Of a stretch of DNA of 64,000 nt, positions 17,106 through 25,899 are shown piece after piece; positions within the stretch are counted from its first letter, which is position 1; every line of letters starts with the position of its first letter. The position numbers and the translations under genes were made by a program. The DNA lies in the NCBI GenBank assembly GCA_003554965.1, contig PWHR01000041.1:78378-142377 (forward strand), given 5' to 3'. Source of the stretch: Thermoplasmata archaeon. Lineage in GTDB: Archaea; Thermoplasmatota; Thermoplasmata; Halarchaeoplasmatales; Halarchaeoplasmataceae. The notes beneath the pieces were generated by a model, which had not been told where the DNA came from, did not search any database, and was given only the letters and a program-made list of their open reading frames with translations.

Positions 17106-17444
17106 TCAAAGATCGAAATTTTTTTCCAATTTTTCTTCAAATTCTTCTAGTTTAAGGACGCCCCTTTTCTTTTCCACCAGTTCTCCGTTTTTGAAGAATA
17201 AAAAGCTCGGGAGGGACTGGACCCCGTATTTAGACGGTATCTGGTTGTTCTTTTCGATGTTGACCTTACCGAATTTTACCTCTCCTTCATACCTATCGGC
17301 CAATTCCTCCACTATTGGATCCATCTGATTACAGGGACTGCACCAGGTCGCCCAAAGATCGAGCACGACGTTTTCGTTATCCTTTACGAAATCATCATGA
17401 TCGGTGTCGCCGACGGTCGTAACGGATTTTGAGTTCGCTGCCAA
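17106..17444 (-). CDS. trxA: Thioredoxin
   Basis: This is a 112-residue protein with the thioredoxin fold signature: VVLDLWATWCSPCNQMDPIVEEL, with active site CSPC in place of the usual CGPC, and the cis-proline in QSLPSFLFF. It reduces protein disulfides in the cytoplasm. The Gly-to-Ser change in the CxxC dipeptide would shift the redox potential. The start is TTG, supported by a strong aggaggt Shine-Dalgarno 6 nt upstream. A TATA box (17491-17502) and an overlapping palindrome lie upstream in the gap shared with the divergent redoxin gene. Confidence 0.9.
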   Translation of the reverse strand: MAANSKSVTTVGDTDHDDFVKDNENVVLDLWATWCSPCNQMDPIVEELADRYEGEVKFGKVNIEKNNQIPSKYGVQSLPSFLFFKNGELVEKKRGVLKLEEFEEKLEKNFDL

Positions 17445-17490
17445 TTTGATACCTCCTGTTTATCGACTTTTTAACCATCGATTGAACAGT

Positions 17491-17518
17491 GATATTTAAT
17501 CTTTTAGACTGGAGTCTA
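17491..17518 (-). promoter_or_regulatory. Thioredoxin promoter with palindromic operator-like site
   Basis: On the minus strand AGATTAAATATC is the TATA box. Just upstream, over the BRE position, is the palindrome TAGACT-GG-AGTCTA (17505-17518). A perfect 6+6 bp inverted repeat at the BRE suits a repressor operator. Confidence 0.5.
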
Positions 17519-17609
17519 GCACTAAACAAAAAACGATCCGGCTATGCAACAGTAAAAATTTCGCTAACAAATCGAAAAATTAAAATCACCTTTATCCACT
17601 GACAGGTAT

Positions 17610-17888
17610 ATGACACAAGATGATGATTCTAAACTTGAGATAGAATTCATATACTCTGAAACGTGTCCTGACTGTCCACCTGCAAAAAAGATATTAGAAA
17701 AAGTCATCGAAGACTTCGAAGGGGTCAACGTTGAGTATATCAAAGTAAAAAACGCGTCAGAAAAATTGAAGAAATACGATATCACGCATATACCTACCGT
17801 TATCATAGATGGCGAAGTGGCCCATGTAGAGACTGTGGAAGAGAAAGAACTGAGAGAGAATATAGAGAGAAAAAAAGAAGAAATATAA
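17610..17888 (+). CDS. Glutaredoxin-like/thioredoxin-fold CPDC protein
   Basis: This is a 92-residue redoxin with YSETCPDCPPAKKILEKVI (active-site CPDC) and the cis-Pro segment THIPTVIIDGE. It resembles small archaeal glutaredoxin-like proteins that act as thiol-disulfide carriers. An AT-rich TATA-like stretch (17574-17586) lies 24-36 nt before the ATG, and aggt just before the start may assist translation. It is the first gene of a likely two-gene operon with the methyltransferase 17 nt downstream. Its divergent partner is thioredoxin. Confidence 0.85.
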   Translation: MTQDDDSKLEIEFIYSETCPDCPPAKKILEKVIEDFEGVNVEYIKVKNASEKLKKYDITHIPTVIIDGEVAHVETVEEKELRENIERKKEEI

Positions 17889-17905
17889 AGCCGAGACAAA
17901 CCAAA

Positions 17906-18901
17906 ATGGCTAGATTGCTATTTGAACTGGTAGGACCGAATTATGATCTTTCCAAGGCCGAAGTGATTGGTGCCCTTCAAGGGTTGAGTTATTCACCGGA
18001 AACAGAAAGATACGAAGAGGGCATTTTGGTACTTCGAACAAATTGTCCACCGCATAAATTGTTTTCAAGATTGGGATTGACCAGGAGGATACATCATCAT
18101 ATAGCAACTGCACCAAGAAAGGGATACGATTTCTCTAAACTATTCAAAGATAAAGATATACCTAAAGGTAGTGCTGCTGTGAGGACTCGCAGGATAAAAG
18201 GACATGAAGCCGATACAAAAGAGATAAGGGAAAAGTTGGGCGCTGTCATAGCTGAAAAAAATTTGATCGATCTCGACGATCCAGATCACGAAATTTACGT
18301 CCTTGTATCTAAAAACCTGTTCATCACAAAGAACATCTATGAATTCGATAGAAAAAGATTTAGTGAAAGGGAGGTGAAAAGAAGACCTTTTTCATGTCCA
18401 ATCAGCCTGAAGCCTTGGTTCACACGTGCCTTGATCAATCTCGCTCGTCCAGGTGAAAAGCCAAGACTTCACGATCCTTTCTGCGGTACTGGAGGTGTCC
18501 TGATAGAAGGATACAACATGGGTCTGAAAGTTTCGGGCGGGGATATCGATGCCGACATGATAGAGGGCTGTAGAAAAAATCTGCGGGAATTCGAGGTCGA
18601 AGCTGAATTAGAGGTTGGAGACGTTTCAGAGACGATCCCCGAAGATATAGATATTATCGTTACGGATCCTCCTTATGGGAGAGCTTCTTCTACTTCAGAG
18701 GAAGATCTCTATTCGATATATCAGAGATTGTTCAGGACTGCTCAAAATAGATTGAAAGAAGAAGGTCATCTTGCTGCGGTGTTTCCGGGATATGATTACA
18801 TCGAGATGGGAGAAAGATATTTGGATCTCGTCGAAACACATATGCTCAAAGTCCATCGATCTCTAGATCGGTACTTCACAACCTTCAAGAAGTTTGAATG
18901 A
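17906..18901 (+). CDS. tRNA (guanine-10-N2) methyltransferase-like THUMP protein
   Basis: This is a 331-residue protein. The N-terminal half (1-150) matches the THUMP-associated RNA-binding region of archaeal Trm-G10/Trm11 enzymes. The C-terminal Rossmann methyltransferase has HDPFCGTGGVLIEGYNMG (SAM-binding motif I), GGDIDADMIEGCRKN (motif II) and the catalytic TDPPYGR motif (family form D/N-P-P-Y). These enzymes methylate N2 of G10 in tRNA. Length is typical. The 3' end overlaps the end of the convergent site-2 protease gene by 17 bp. Confidence 0.9.
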   Translation: MARLLFELVGPNYDLSKAEVIGALQGLSYSPETERYEEGILVLRTNCPPHKLFSRLGLTRRIHHHIATAPRKGYDFSKLFKDKDIPKGSAAVRTRRIKGHEADTKEIREKLGAVIAEKNLIDLDDPDHEIYVLVSKNLFITKNIYEFDRKRFSEREVKRRPFSCPISLKPWFTRALINLARPGEKPRLHDPFCGTGGVLIEGYNMGLKVSGGDIDADMIEGCRKNLREFEVEAELEVGDVSETIPEDIDIIVTDPPYGRASSTSEEDLYSIYQRLFRTAQNRLKEEGHLAAVFPGYDYIEMGERYLDLVETHMLKVHRSLDRYFTTFKKFE

Positions 18902-20744
18902 TCTGAACTCCCCACAACTCAAATGTTTCCTCTTCTCCGGTTTCCCCTGATCTAATAGTAACTTCAAAGTAGACTACAACGTGTTGATCTAGATCGTTGT
19001 CATCTCTCCTCAGTACTGCTTTGAAATCGTATACCTCAGAAAACTCCAGCCGAGGCTCGAGGGTTTCATCATATTCTTCCTCCTTTTCCAAGTTAATACT
19101 CCAGTTTTCCTTACTGAGCTCACGTTCATCCTCCGTTTCCACTCTCATGATTTCTGCGATTATAGTGTAATTGTCTTCTTTTCCTATATTGGTCAAGTTG
19201 AAATCGAATTCACCATTTTCATTTTCCACAAAAAAAGATAGCCTGTCGTATTCCACATCAAATCCGTATCCGATAGAGGTGGTCATCACCTCTCTTTTCC
19301 TCTGAACTTCATCCCTTATGTACGACGAAACCTCAAATGTTATCTCGTTTTCCATCTCTGTAATATTTTCTGTGGGAGAAACGTGAAGGCGATATTCCTG
19401 TTCATCTCCTTTCTCCAGGTTCAGGTCATGATCGGCTTCAATCCACGTTTCATTTTCACTTTTTTCAAAAAGTTCTACGGTCCAATTCTCACTGTGATCG
19501 ATATCGATCTCGTAGTCTATCCCGTCATCGATATCCACGTTTTCGGCCTGATTTTCGACCACGAGAGAGTAGTTGGTATATTCACCTAGAAGAAGTTCCC
19601 GTTCTGGTTCCTCACCCTCTTTCAGCCTCACGTCGAATTCGTAACTGAATTCTTCTTGTTCAACAGGTATAGGATGAAGGGTCATAAAAAGAAGCAAGAT
19701 CGCTACGCCTCCAACGATGACCCTCTTTTTATCCAATTTAGTTAGGTCATTCAAAGGAGGGGGATGTTTAACACCGCCTATGAAAAGCAATATGAAAGCC
19801 AAGACCAGATATCCAAGAAAGAGGGTTATGCCCATGATGACGAAGAAAGCGAAAGCTATATAGCTTATATATTTGGCTTTCTCCCCGAAGAGTGCCCTGA
19901 CCACGTGCCCCCCATCCAGCTGAGAAGCCGGGATGAGATTCAACCCAGTGACGAGAAAACCTACCCAGCCGGCGAAAAGCGTGGGATGCATCGCATCTAT
20001 ATGAGCTACGTCCATCAACCTGCTCATCCCGATCATTATTATAGGATAGTTGAATATCTGACGTAGTCCATCCACTTCTAAAGGAGCCCCGTAAGGGGTC
20101 GTGCCTGCAAGATAAAGACCGATGATCGTTACAGGTATGGCCACGATGAAACCAGCGATCGGTCCAGCGATGCCCACATCCATAAGCGATTTTTTATCAG
20201 GTATCGGCTCCCTTATACTTATGAAGGCCCCGATAGTGCCCAAAGGCGGTGCCATGGGTAAGAAGAAAGGCAGTGAAGCCTTTATACCGTGCCTCTTTGC
20301 CATCAGGTAATGGCCCATCTCATGAGTTCCCAGAATGGTCATCAATGGAAGAGTAAAATAAAGAGCCCCTCTAGATAGGTTATGCAGTGAAAACATATCT
20401 CCCCCAGTATAACTAGCCCACCACCATGCACCAGCTATGAGAGTGGTGCCTATGGTTATAAACAGCATAACTATATTGGCCTTTACGGTTCGGAATTTCC
20501 TTTCCCTCTGTTTCCTTATCTTTATTATATATTCACCGTTCTCCTCGACGAGGTAGGGTATAAAATTTTCAGGAACCATTTTTTTTCTGACTTTATCGAA
20601 TCTATCTTCCAAATCTTCATCAACTGAGGTCTTGATGTAGACAGAAACGATATCGAACTCCACCTCAGTTTTGTAAACTGGAAAGTAGCGACTCACAACA
20701 TCTTGAATGTACTCTATCTCGTTCCCATAATTCTCCGGTTCCAT
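18885..20744 (-). CDS. Site-2-protease-type (M50) membrane metalloprotease with ectodomain
   Basis: The N-terminal region is soluble, about 85 residues. It is followed by a multi-helix membrane domain with the zinc-protease motif GTHEMGHYLMAKRHG (HExxH) and the second zinc motif NLIPASQLDGGH. These are hallmarks of M50 intramembrane proteases, which cleave membrane-bound regulators. A distinctive C-terminal third (about 220 residues) has beta-sandwich NEW3/CARDB-like sequence with sequons and follows the last membrane helix, so it is probably extracytoplasmic. The ORF opens at TTG 20786, but ATG 20744 is preferred because a TATA-like CTTATTAAGT lies 26-33 nt upstream, as for leaderless mRNAs. 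The ectodomain is an addition to the usual core. Confidence 0.88.
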   Translation of the reverse strand: MEPENYGNEIEYIQDVVSRYFPVYKTEVEFDIVSVYIKTSVDEDLEDRFDKVRKKMVPENFIPYLVEENGEYIIKIRKQRERKFRTVKANIVMLFITIGTTLIAGAWWWASYTGGDMFSLHNLSRGALYFTLPLMTILGTHEMGHYLMAKRHGIKASLPFFLPMAPPLGTIGAFISIREPIPDKKSLMDVGIAGPIAGFIVAIPVTIIGLYLAGTTPYGAPLEVDGLRQIFNYPIIMIGMSRLMDVAHIDAMHPTLFAGWVGFLVTGLNLIPASQLDGGHVVRALFGEKAKYISYIAFAFFVIMGITLFLGYLVLAFILLFIGGVKHPPPLNDLTKLDKKRVIVGGVAILLLFMTLHPIPVEQEEFSYEFDVRLKEGEEPERELLLGEYTNYSLVVENQAENVDIDDGIDYEIDIDHSENWTVELFEKSENETWIEADHDLNLEKGDEQEYRLHVSPTENITEMENEITFEVSSYIRDEVQRKREVMTTSIGYGFDVEYDRLSFFVENENGEFDFNLTNIGKEDNYTIIAEIMRVETEDERELSKENWSINLEKEEEYDETLEPRLEFSEVYDFKAVLRRDDNDLDQHVVVYFEVTIRSGETGEEETFELWGVQIIQTS

Positions 20745-20791
20745 CTCAAAATAGATTACCTGCTCGTACTTAATAAGTCTTGTCAAAATAG

Positions 20792-21220
20792 TTAGAATTC
20801 ATCCAAACTCTTTTCTTTCCAACTCTTTCCTTTGCTTATATGCACCACTTCCCAGCCCTCTTTCTCCAATTCATCCGCTATATACTTACGATGGCATTCG
20901 TTTGGATCATCCTCCAAACACATCAAGACCGCTTTTTGTTTTTCAGCCAAATCTTTTAGTTCCTTGAAACCTTCCTTCCACTCCTCTCCTTCCATCTTCT
21001 TTTCGTAATCCTCATCCAATCCTCCTACTTCAGGTATATGCTTATAGGCGATACTCTTCTGGAACAATTCCTGCTTGAGGTTCTCTTTACTGAACTCATT
21101 TCTTCGGGATCTAGGGTTCGATCGAACATCGATCAATCGACTGATCCCTTTTTCCTCGAGCAGTTCTATCAAGAGTCGAAAGTCCTTACCCTCGTAACCT
21201 ATCGTGTATACTTTATCCAT
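20792..21220 (-). CDS. DUF488 family protein
   Basis: This 142-residue protein has YTIGYEGKDF at the N-terminus, DVRSNPRSRR (basic cluster) in the middle, and a VLMCLEDDPNECHRKYIADEL motif. This is the conserved pattern of DUF488 proteins, whose biochemical function is not established. Conserved Asp, Arg, Cys and His residues suggest an active or nucleic-acid binding site. The spacing of 47 bp to the preferred start of the site-2 protease downstream allows cotranscription. It is divergent from the RHH regulator. Confidence 0.85.
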   Translation of the reverse strand: MDKVYTIGYEGKDFRLLIELLEEKGISRLIDVRSNPRSRRNEFSKENLKQELFQKSIAYKHIPEVGGLDEDYEKKMEGEEWKEGFKELKDLAEKQKAVLMCLEDDPNECHRKYIADELEKEGWEVVHISKGKSWKEKSLDEF

Positions 21221-21296
21221 GTTTCTTAATGGAATGGGGAAAATAAAAAATTTTTGATGTTATTAACTGCAGGCGGACTTCTCCTATCGTAACAAA

Positions 21297-21309
21297 ACTA
21301 TTAAATAGG
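21297..21309 (+). promoter_or_regulatory. TATA box of the RHH regulator
   Basis: ACTATTAAATAGG lies 73-85 nt before the GTG start and would place transcription initiation near 21330, just before the leader hairpin. Confidence 0.5.
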
Positions 21310-21337
21310 ATATTCTCATTCGTTTTGTACATACATC

Positions 21338-21356
21338 CGGCACATAAAAGGTGCCG
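21338..21356 (+). promoter_or_regulatory. Leader hairpin before the RHH gene
   Basis: A perfect 6-bp stem CGGCAC/GTGCCG encloses the loop ATAAAAG. The unit CACATAAA-agg is repeated 3' of the stem, where it carries the true Shine-Dalgarno (CACATAAAGGAGG). The hairpin could be an operator for the RHH protein or an RNA element controlling translation. Confidence 0.5.
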
Positions 21357-21381
21357 TATCAACACATAAAGGAGGAAAAAA

Positions 21382-21615
21382 GTGTCTGATACCGAAAGAG
21401 TTAACGTCCGGCTGCCGAAAAGTTTCCTAGAAAGGATCGATTTTTTGGTCGAGATGGACGACTTTTCCTCCAGATCAGAGGCTGTCAGGACCGCCGTGAG
21501 AGACATGTTGTATTATAGGGTGGATCTGGTAGCCGAAAAGGTAGAAAAGATGGCCGAGCAGGAGCAAAAGATGGCGAAGGCTAAGGCCGTCAGAGAAGAA
21601 TATCTTAAAAAATAA
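21382..21615 (+). CDS. Ribbon-helix-helix (CopG/CdrS-like) regulator
   Basis: This is a 77-residue protein with an N-terminal RHH fold: strand ERVNVRLPKSF, a helix, then the FSSRSEAVRTAVRDML helix. A Lys/Glu/Met-rich C-terminal helix probably supports oligomerisation. The family binds operator DNA as dimers of the ribbon. It resembles short archaeal RHH proteins of the CdrS type, but no ftsZ gene is near, so I do not name it. The start is GTG with a very strong aaaggagg Shine-Dalgarno 6 nt upstream. A terminator follows. It is likely a highly expressed monocistronic gene, possibly autoregulated at its palindromic leader. Confidence 0.85.
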   Translation: MSDTERVNVRLPKSFLERIDFLVEMDDFSSRSEAVRTAVRDMLYYRVDLVAEKVEKMAEQEQKMAKAKAVREEYLKK

Positions 21616-21650
21616 GATTCGTTGGGATGGATGCACTCCGATCTGCTGGT

Positions 21651-21682
21651 CCCGGGCCCTTCCGGGGTCTTTTTTATTTTTT
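21651..21682 (+). terminator. Terminator after the RHH gene
   Basis: The stem CCCGG/CCGGG (loop gccctt) is followed by gtcttttttatttttt, a U-rich tract. This is one of the clearest stem-plus-T-run terminators in the window. It also abuts the end of the convergent DUF63 gene. Confidence 0.6.
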
Positions 21683-22862
21683 ACACTCCCATAGCCAACC
21701 TTAAAGTGTTTCTAACGGCCGGTGCGGCACCCAAAATGATCACCATGAACTTTATTATCAATACCATATTATTCATTTCCTTGAACTCATCTTTCAGGAG
21801 AATATCCAGAATGTAGATCACCAGTATCACCAGCAGAATATTTATAGGTATCATGATCCAGGGGCCAGCGGCCTCGATAAATACTTCGGGAAGGACGTGT
21901 TTTTCAACATAGCCGTAGGCGCTTATGCCCCTGTATGTGGAAGATGCATCCAAGAGGTGTGAAAATATTATAAGCAGATTCAGAGGCTGAATGAATATAT
22001 AAAGAACTGTTGAAGCGTCCTTGCCTTTAAATATCTTATCTCCAACCCAAAGTGTCAAAAATATCATGGACGTGATCAAAAGCGTGAGACCCGGGATTAT
22101 GAGGATCTCTTCTGGATTAGCAGAGATAGAATAATAAACATTGTATGATAGAGAGAGTAGTAAGAGCATAATCCCATTGGCCAAAAGAAGATATGTCTCA
22201 TCGAACTTCAGGTATTTAAGTCCTGCAAGATAGAAAACTGCTATCCCGCAGAGCACGATAACGTAAAATTCATGGGAATGGTGTTCAAGAAAAGGGGAAC
22301 TAAAAAGATAGATCAAAGGGGCTGGAGTTATCAATAAAGCTCTGTAGAGGTTTTCTTTCCTTTTCACCATTTGGGCATCGCTTAGGTCAGTAAAGAAATA
22401 CAGCGATATCAAAAAAACGACGAGGAGGCCGAGGACGATATAGATGATCGGTGAGATCATCATCCTATCCAGCAGAGGTCTGAAAAGTCCCTGATCCTCC
22501 AGACTCCTTAACGATCCTCCCAATACAACCCAAGGTATAAGAGAATATATTATCGTTTTTTTTACCTTCACACCGTAGTGATTTAAAAGCTCATAAACCC
22601 CAAAAAATGTCACTATGAGCGCTAGAGCATAGCTTAAAGTGTTCACAGGGTTGTACCCTGCTGTGATGCCGTTCACGGCCTGGCCTTCTGCATCAGCAAC
22701 CACGGGTCCGTAGAAGTACCTCCACAGGAACCTGTCCCAGAAGATTTCTGGAAACAGAAGTGAACCCACCATGAGAATAGCGGAAGGAACCCCGAGCAGG
22801 ATAAGCCAGGACTTAAGCTTGTTTGTTCTGTAAAATTTTGAAGTCTTTTCCCATAGGTTCAT
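21681..22862 (-). CDS. DUF63 family polytopic membrane protein
   Basis: This 393-residue integral membrane protein has about ten hydrophobic helices. The N-terminal segment RYFYGPVVADAEG and GYNPVNTLSYALAL are the conserved signature of archaeal DUF63 proteins, whose function is unknown. The start overlaps the stop of glmS by 4 nt, so it is translationally coupled to hexosamine synthesis genes, which hints at an envelope or glycosylation role. It is the last gene of the leuS-glmU-glmS cluster. Confidence 0.85.
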   Translation of the reverse strand: MNLWEKTSKFYRTNKLKSWLILLGVPSAILMVGSLLFPEIFWDRFLWRYFYGPVVADAEGQAVNGITAGYNPVNTLSYALALIVTFFGVYELLNHYGVKVKKTIIYSLIPWVVLGGSLRSLEDQGLFRPLLDRMMISPIIYIVLGLLVVFLISLYFFTDLSDAQMVKRKENLYRALLITPAPLIYLFSSPFLEHHSHEFYVIVLCGIAVFYLAGLKYLKFDETYLLLANGIMLLLLSLSYNVYYSISANPEEILIIPGLTLLITSMIFLTLWVGDKIFKGKDASTVLYIFIQPLNLLIIFSHLLDASSTYRGISAYGYVEKHVLPEVFIEAAGPWIMIPINILLVILVIYILDILLKDEFKEMNNMVLIIKFMVIILGAAPAVRNTLRLAMGV

Positions 22863-24643
22863 TCCACTGTCACGCTCTTTGCGAGATTTCTAGGTTTATC
22901 TATATCACGATCCAATCTATATGCGGTGTAGTAGGCTATCAACTGAAGAACGACGTTAACCAGAACAGGTGAGAATATCGGAGGGGTGTTCGGTATGAAG
23001 TATGATAGATCCGCTAGTTTTTTCAACTCCTTATCTTCATCCCCCACAATGATCACGGGGCTGTCTCTAGCAGCTATTTCGCCTATATTGCCCAGCATCT
23101 TTTCAAACGTGTGGTCTTTCACCGCTATCGCTATCACAGGGGTTTCAGAAGTCAACAGGGCGAAAGGACCGTGTTTTAACTCCCCAGCCGGGTAACCCGC
23201 AGAATGGATGTAAGCTATCTCTTTCAATTTTAGCGCACCTTCCAACGCTACAGGATAGTTGATATTTCTACCTACGAAAAATATATCTTCAGCTTTAACC
23301 AAGCTTTCAGTCATCTCTTTTATCTCGTTTTTATCGTCTAGGATCCTTTCGACCTTTCTAGGTAATTTTCTCAATTCGTCTTTGTATTCTTCAGCCTTAT
23401 CCTTACTCAACACTCCCTTTCTAAGGCCCAATTCTATAGCCAAGAGATAGAGGATTATGATCTGGGTGGTGAAAGTTTTGGTCGCTGCAACGCCGATCTC
23501 TGGTCCAGCTTGGGTATAGATGACCTCGTCAACTTCTCTAGTTATCGAGCTTTCCATCACATTAGTGACCGCTAAGGTATTACATCCTCGCCTTTTTGCC
23601 TCCCTAGCAGCAGCTATCGTATCGAGGGTCTCACCACTCTGCGAAAACAATATGGTGAAAGGGGTGCTGTCTGATGGTGACGTGTACCTGTATTCAGAAG
23701 ACACCTCGACTGTAGAGGGTATCTCCGCGAGCTTCTCAAATATGTACCTTCCTACGTATCCAGCGTGAGACGATGTACCACAAGCTATGAATTGGACTTC
23801 GTCGAAATCATATTTTGAAAAATCTACGTCTTCAAAAGAGGTGAGCCGTCCCAGTATCGACTCGTGTATGGCTTTAGGCTGTTCAAAGATCTCTTTCAAC
23901 ATGTAGTGCTCGTAACCGCTCTTCTCCGCATCTTCCACGTCCCAATCGATCGTTTTAGTCTCTCTTGTGATAGCCTCGTCGTTCTCGTCCCATATCTTGA
24001 CCTCGTCTCTACTGATAAGTGCTGTATCGCCGTCACGGAGGTACTTGACTTCCTTTGTATAGTAAAGCAGAGCCGGAACATCAGAAGCTACGAAATTTTC
24101 TCCTGAGCCGATTCCTATCACCAGCGGACTTTGATTTCGAGCTACAAGCAGCTCATTAGAGTCTTTTTGAAATACCACGATAGCGTACGATCCTTCTATT
24201 TTTTTGACGACATTTTTGAAAGCTTTCAGTAAATCTCCCTCGTACTCCTCTTCTATAAGGTGGACAATTACTTCACTATCAGTTTCCGATCTGAATTCAT
24301 GACCTCGCTCGATCAATCTATCCTTTATGGTGTTGAAATTATCTATTATACCGTTGTGTACGATAGAGATCTCTTCGTCACAATCCAAGAAGGGATGGGC
24401 ATTTTTGTCAGATGGTTTACCATGGGTCGCCCATCTAGTATGGCCTATACCCGCGTCATGTTCTGGAATCTCCTCTTCAGATAGATCGTCTATCCTGCCT
24501 TTTCTCTTTTGGACGTATATGCCTTCGTCGGTTTTTACTGCTATCCCGGCCGAATCATATCCCCTGTATTCCAATCTTTTAAGGCCGTTAAGTATGACTT
24601 CCCCGACATCCCTCGGACCTGTATAACCGACTATTCCACACAT
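22859..24643 (-). CDS. glmS: Glutamine-fructose-6-phosphate aminotransferase
   Basis: This is a 594-residue enzyme that converts fructose-6-phosphate and glutamine to glucosamine-6-phosphate. The N-terminal MCGIVGYTG carries the catalytic Cys2 of class-II glutamine amidotransferases, with GHTRWATHG and HNGIIDNF nearby. Two SIS domains (about 265-400 and 440-570) include FIACGTSSHAG, LFSQSGETLDT, and a C-terminal KPRNLAKSVTVE that matches the isomerase end. Full length is normal. It sits 4 nt downstream of the nucleotidylyltransferase gene, forming a UDP-GlcNAc precursor operon. Confidence 0.97.
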   Translation of the reverse strand: MCGIVGYTGPRDVGEVILNGLKRLEYRGYDSAGIAVKTDEGIYVQKRKGRIDDLSEEEIPEHDAGIGHTRWATHGKPSDKNAHPFLDCDEEISIVHNGIIDNFNTIKDRLIERGHEFRSETDSEVIVHLIEEEYEGDLLKAFKNVVKKIEGSYAIVVFQKDSNELLVARNQSPLVIGIGSGENFVASDVPALLYYTKEVKYLRDGDTALISRDEVKIWDENDEAITRETKTIDWDVEDAEKSGYEHYMLKEIFEQPKAIHESILGRLTSFEDVDFSKYDFDEVQFIACGTSSHAGYVGRYIFEKLAEIPSTVEVSSEYRYTSPSDSTPFTILFSQSGETLDTIAAAREAKRRGCNTLAVTNVMESSITREVDEVIYTQAGPEIGVAATKTFTTQIIILYLLAIELGLRKGVLSKDKAEEYKDELRKLPRKVERILDDKNEIKEMTESLVKAEDIFFVGRNINYPVALEGALKLKEIAYIHSAGYPAGELKHGPFALLTSETPVIAIAVKDHTFEKMLGNIGEIAARDSPVIIVGDEDKELKKLADLSYFIPNTPPIFSPVLVNVVLQLIAYYTAYRLDRDIDKPRNLAKSVTVE

Positions 24644-24647
24644 GAAA

Positions 24648-25853
24648 TCACACCGCCTTGGAATCCGATTCTAGGTTCTCTCTGATGGTCCTGCCCGATT
24701 TTACTTGGCATCCCTTGCCGATGACTACTCCCGATTCTACCGTAACGCCGGAAGATATCTCGGTGTCTTCTGCGATCATCACTCCTATGTTCTCTACTTC
24801 GTGCAGCCCGTCGTCGGCTTCGACCCTAGAATCTTCAGAGTAGGTTGAAAAGTTAGCTCCGGTGACGACACCTTCTCCGATAACTGAATTCTCTATATTA
24901 GAATGACTTCCGATATGGACGCCTCTCATTATAACGCTGTTCTGTATAACTGTGAAAGGACCGATCTTTGTATTTTCGTCTATACTAGTAGAGGGTAAAA
25001 TGCATGCGTTGGGGCCTATATCGCAACCTTCTCCAATAACCGCTGGTCCTTCGATGAAACTACCCCCTCTGATCCTGGTTCCTTTCCCTATCTTTACGTC
25101 CCCTTTGATGATAACGTTTTCCTGGATCAAACCGTTTATATTTTTATTGATGCCCGTCAATGCAGCACCGTTCACATCTAACAGATCCCACGGGTAGACC
25201 GCGTCTATCCAGGTTTCATCGGTTCTGATCGCTTTGATGCTTTTTTCTTTCAAAATTCTTTGTATAACGGAAGGGATGTCATAATACCCATCTCCCATCG
25301 CCTGCTCTATCCAGTCAAAAATATCTGGAGGGAATGAGCATATACAGGTGGAGATGAGATGGCTGGGGCTCCTTTCGGGCTTCTCTACCAAGTTTTCGAT
25401 CTCCTTGCCTCCCTTTTTAAGCGTAACTACACCGTATTTCGACGGTATATCGCTCTTCGTTATGAGAAGAGAATATTCTTCCATCTCTGCTAAAAGATCA
25501 GCGACAGTCTCTTTCGAGATAACGTTATCTCCTGGTAGTACCAAAAATTCTTCATCTATCTTGTTTTTGGCCTGATAAAGGGCATGAGCTGTTCCTCCTG
25601 AAGGAGGCTGTTTTCTCTGAATGACGTACTCTATATCGGTATCAAAATCATCCCCATCTCCAAAATAGGACATTATCCTCTGCCTTCTATAACCAACCAC
25701 TATCACGATCTGGTTTATCCCGTTATCTACTAACGCTTGCACCACGTACTCCAAGATAGGTTTGTTCGCTACAGGTGCCATAACTTTAGGTTCAGTGGCT
25801 GTAAAAGGCCGCAACCTCGTACCTTCCCCGCCAGCCAATATAACTGCTTTCAT
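24648..25853 (-). CDS. Bifunctional sugar-1-phosphate nucleotidylyltransferase/acetyltransferase (GlmU-like)
   Basis: This is a 401-residue protein. The N-terminal nucleotidyltransferase domain has AGGEGTRLRPFTATEPKVMAPVANKPI, the consensus pyrophosphorylase signature. The C-terminal part (about 230-395) is a left-handed beta-helix with hexapeptide repeats (IGKGTRIRGGSFI, IGEGCDIGPNACI). Archaeal enzymes of this layout make UDP-GlcNAc or dTDP-glucose from the sugar-1-phosphate, and some also acetylate glucosamine-1-phosphate. Neighbouring glmS favours the GlcNAc branch. The exact sugar is inferred. Confidence 0.92.
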   Translation of the reverse strand: MKAVILAGGEGTRLRPFTATEPKVMAPVANKPILEYVVQALVDNGINQIVIVVGYRRQRIMSYFGDGDDFDTDIEYVIQRKQPPSGGTAHALYQAKNKIDEEFLVLPGDNVISKETVADLLAEMEEYSLLITKSDIPSKYGVVTLKKGGKEIENLVEKPERSPSHLISTCICSFPPDIFDWIEQAMGDGYYDIPSVIQRILKEKSIKAIRTDETWIDAVYPWDLLDVNGAALTGINKNINGLIQENVIIKGDVKIGKGTRIRGGSFIEGPAVIGEGCDIGPNACILPSTSIDENTKIGPFTVIQNSVIMRGVHIGSHSNIENSVIGEGVVTGANFSTYSEDSRVEADDGLHEVENIGVMIAEDTEISSGVTVESGVVIGKGCQVKSGRTIRENLESDSKAV

Positions 25854-25899
25854 ATCTTTGTATCTGCGAGGGGCAATTTAAGGATTTTGTCTTTTTGAC

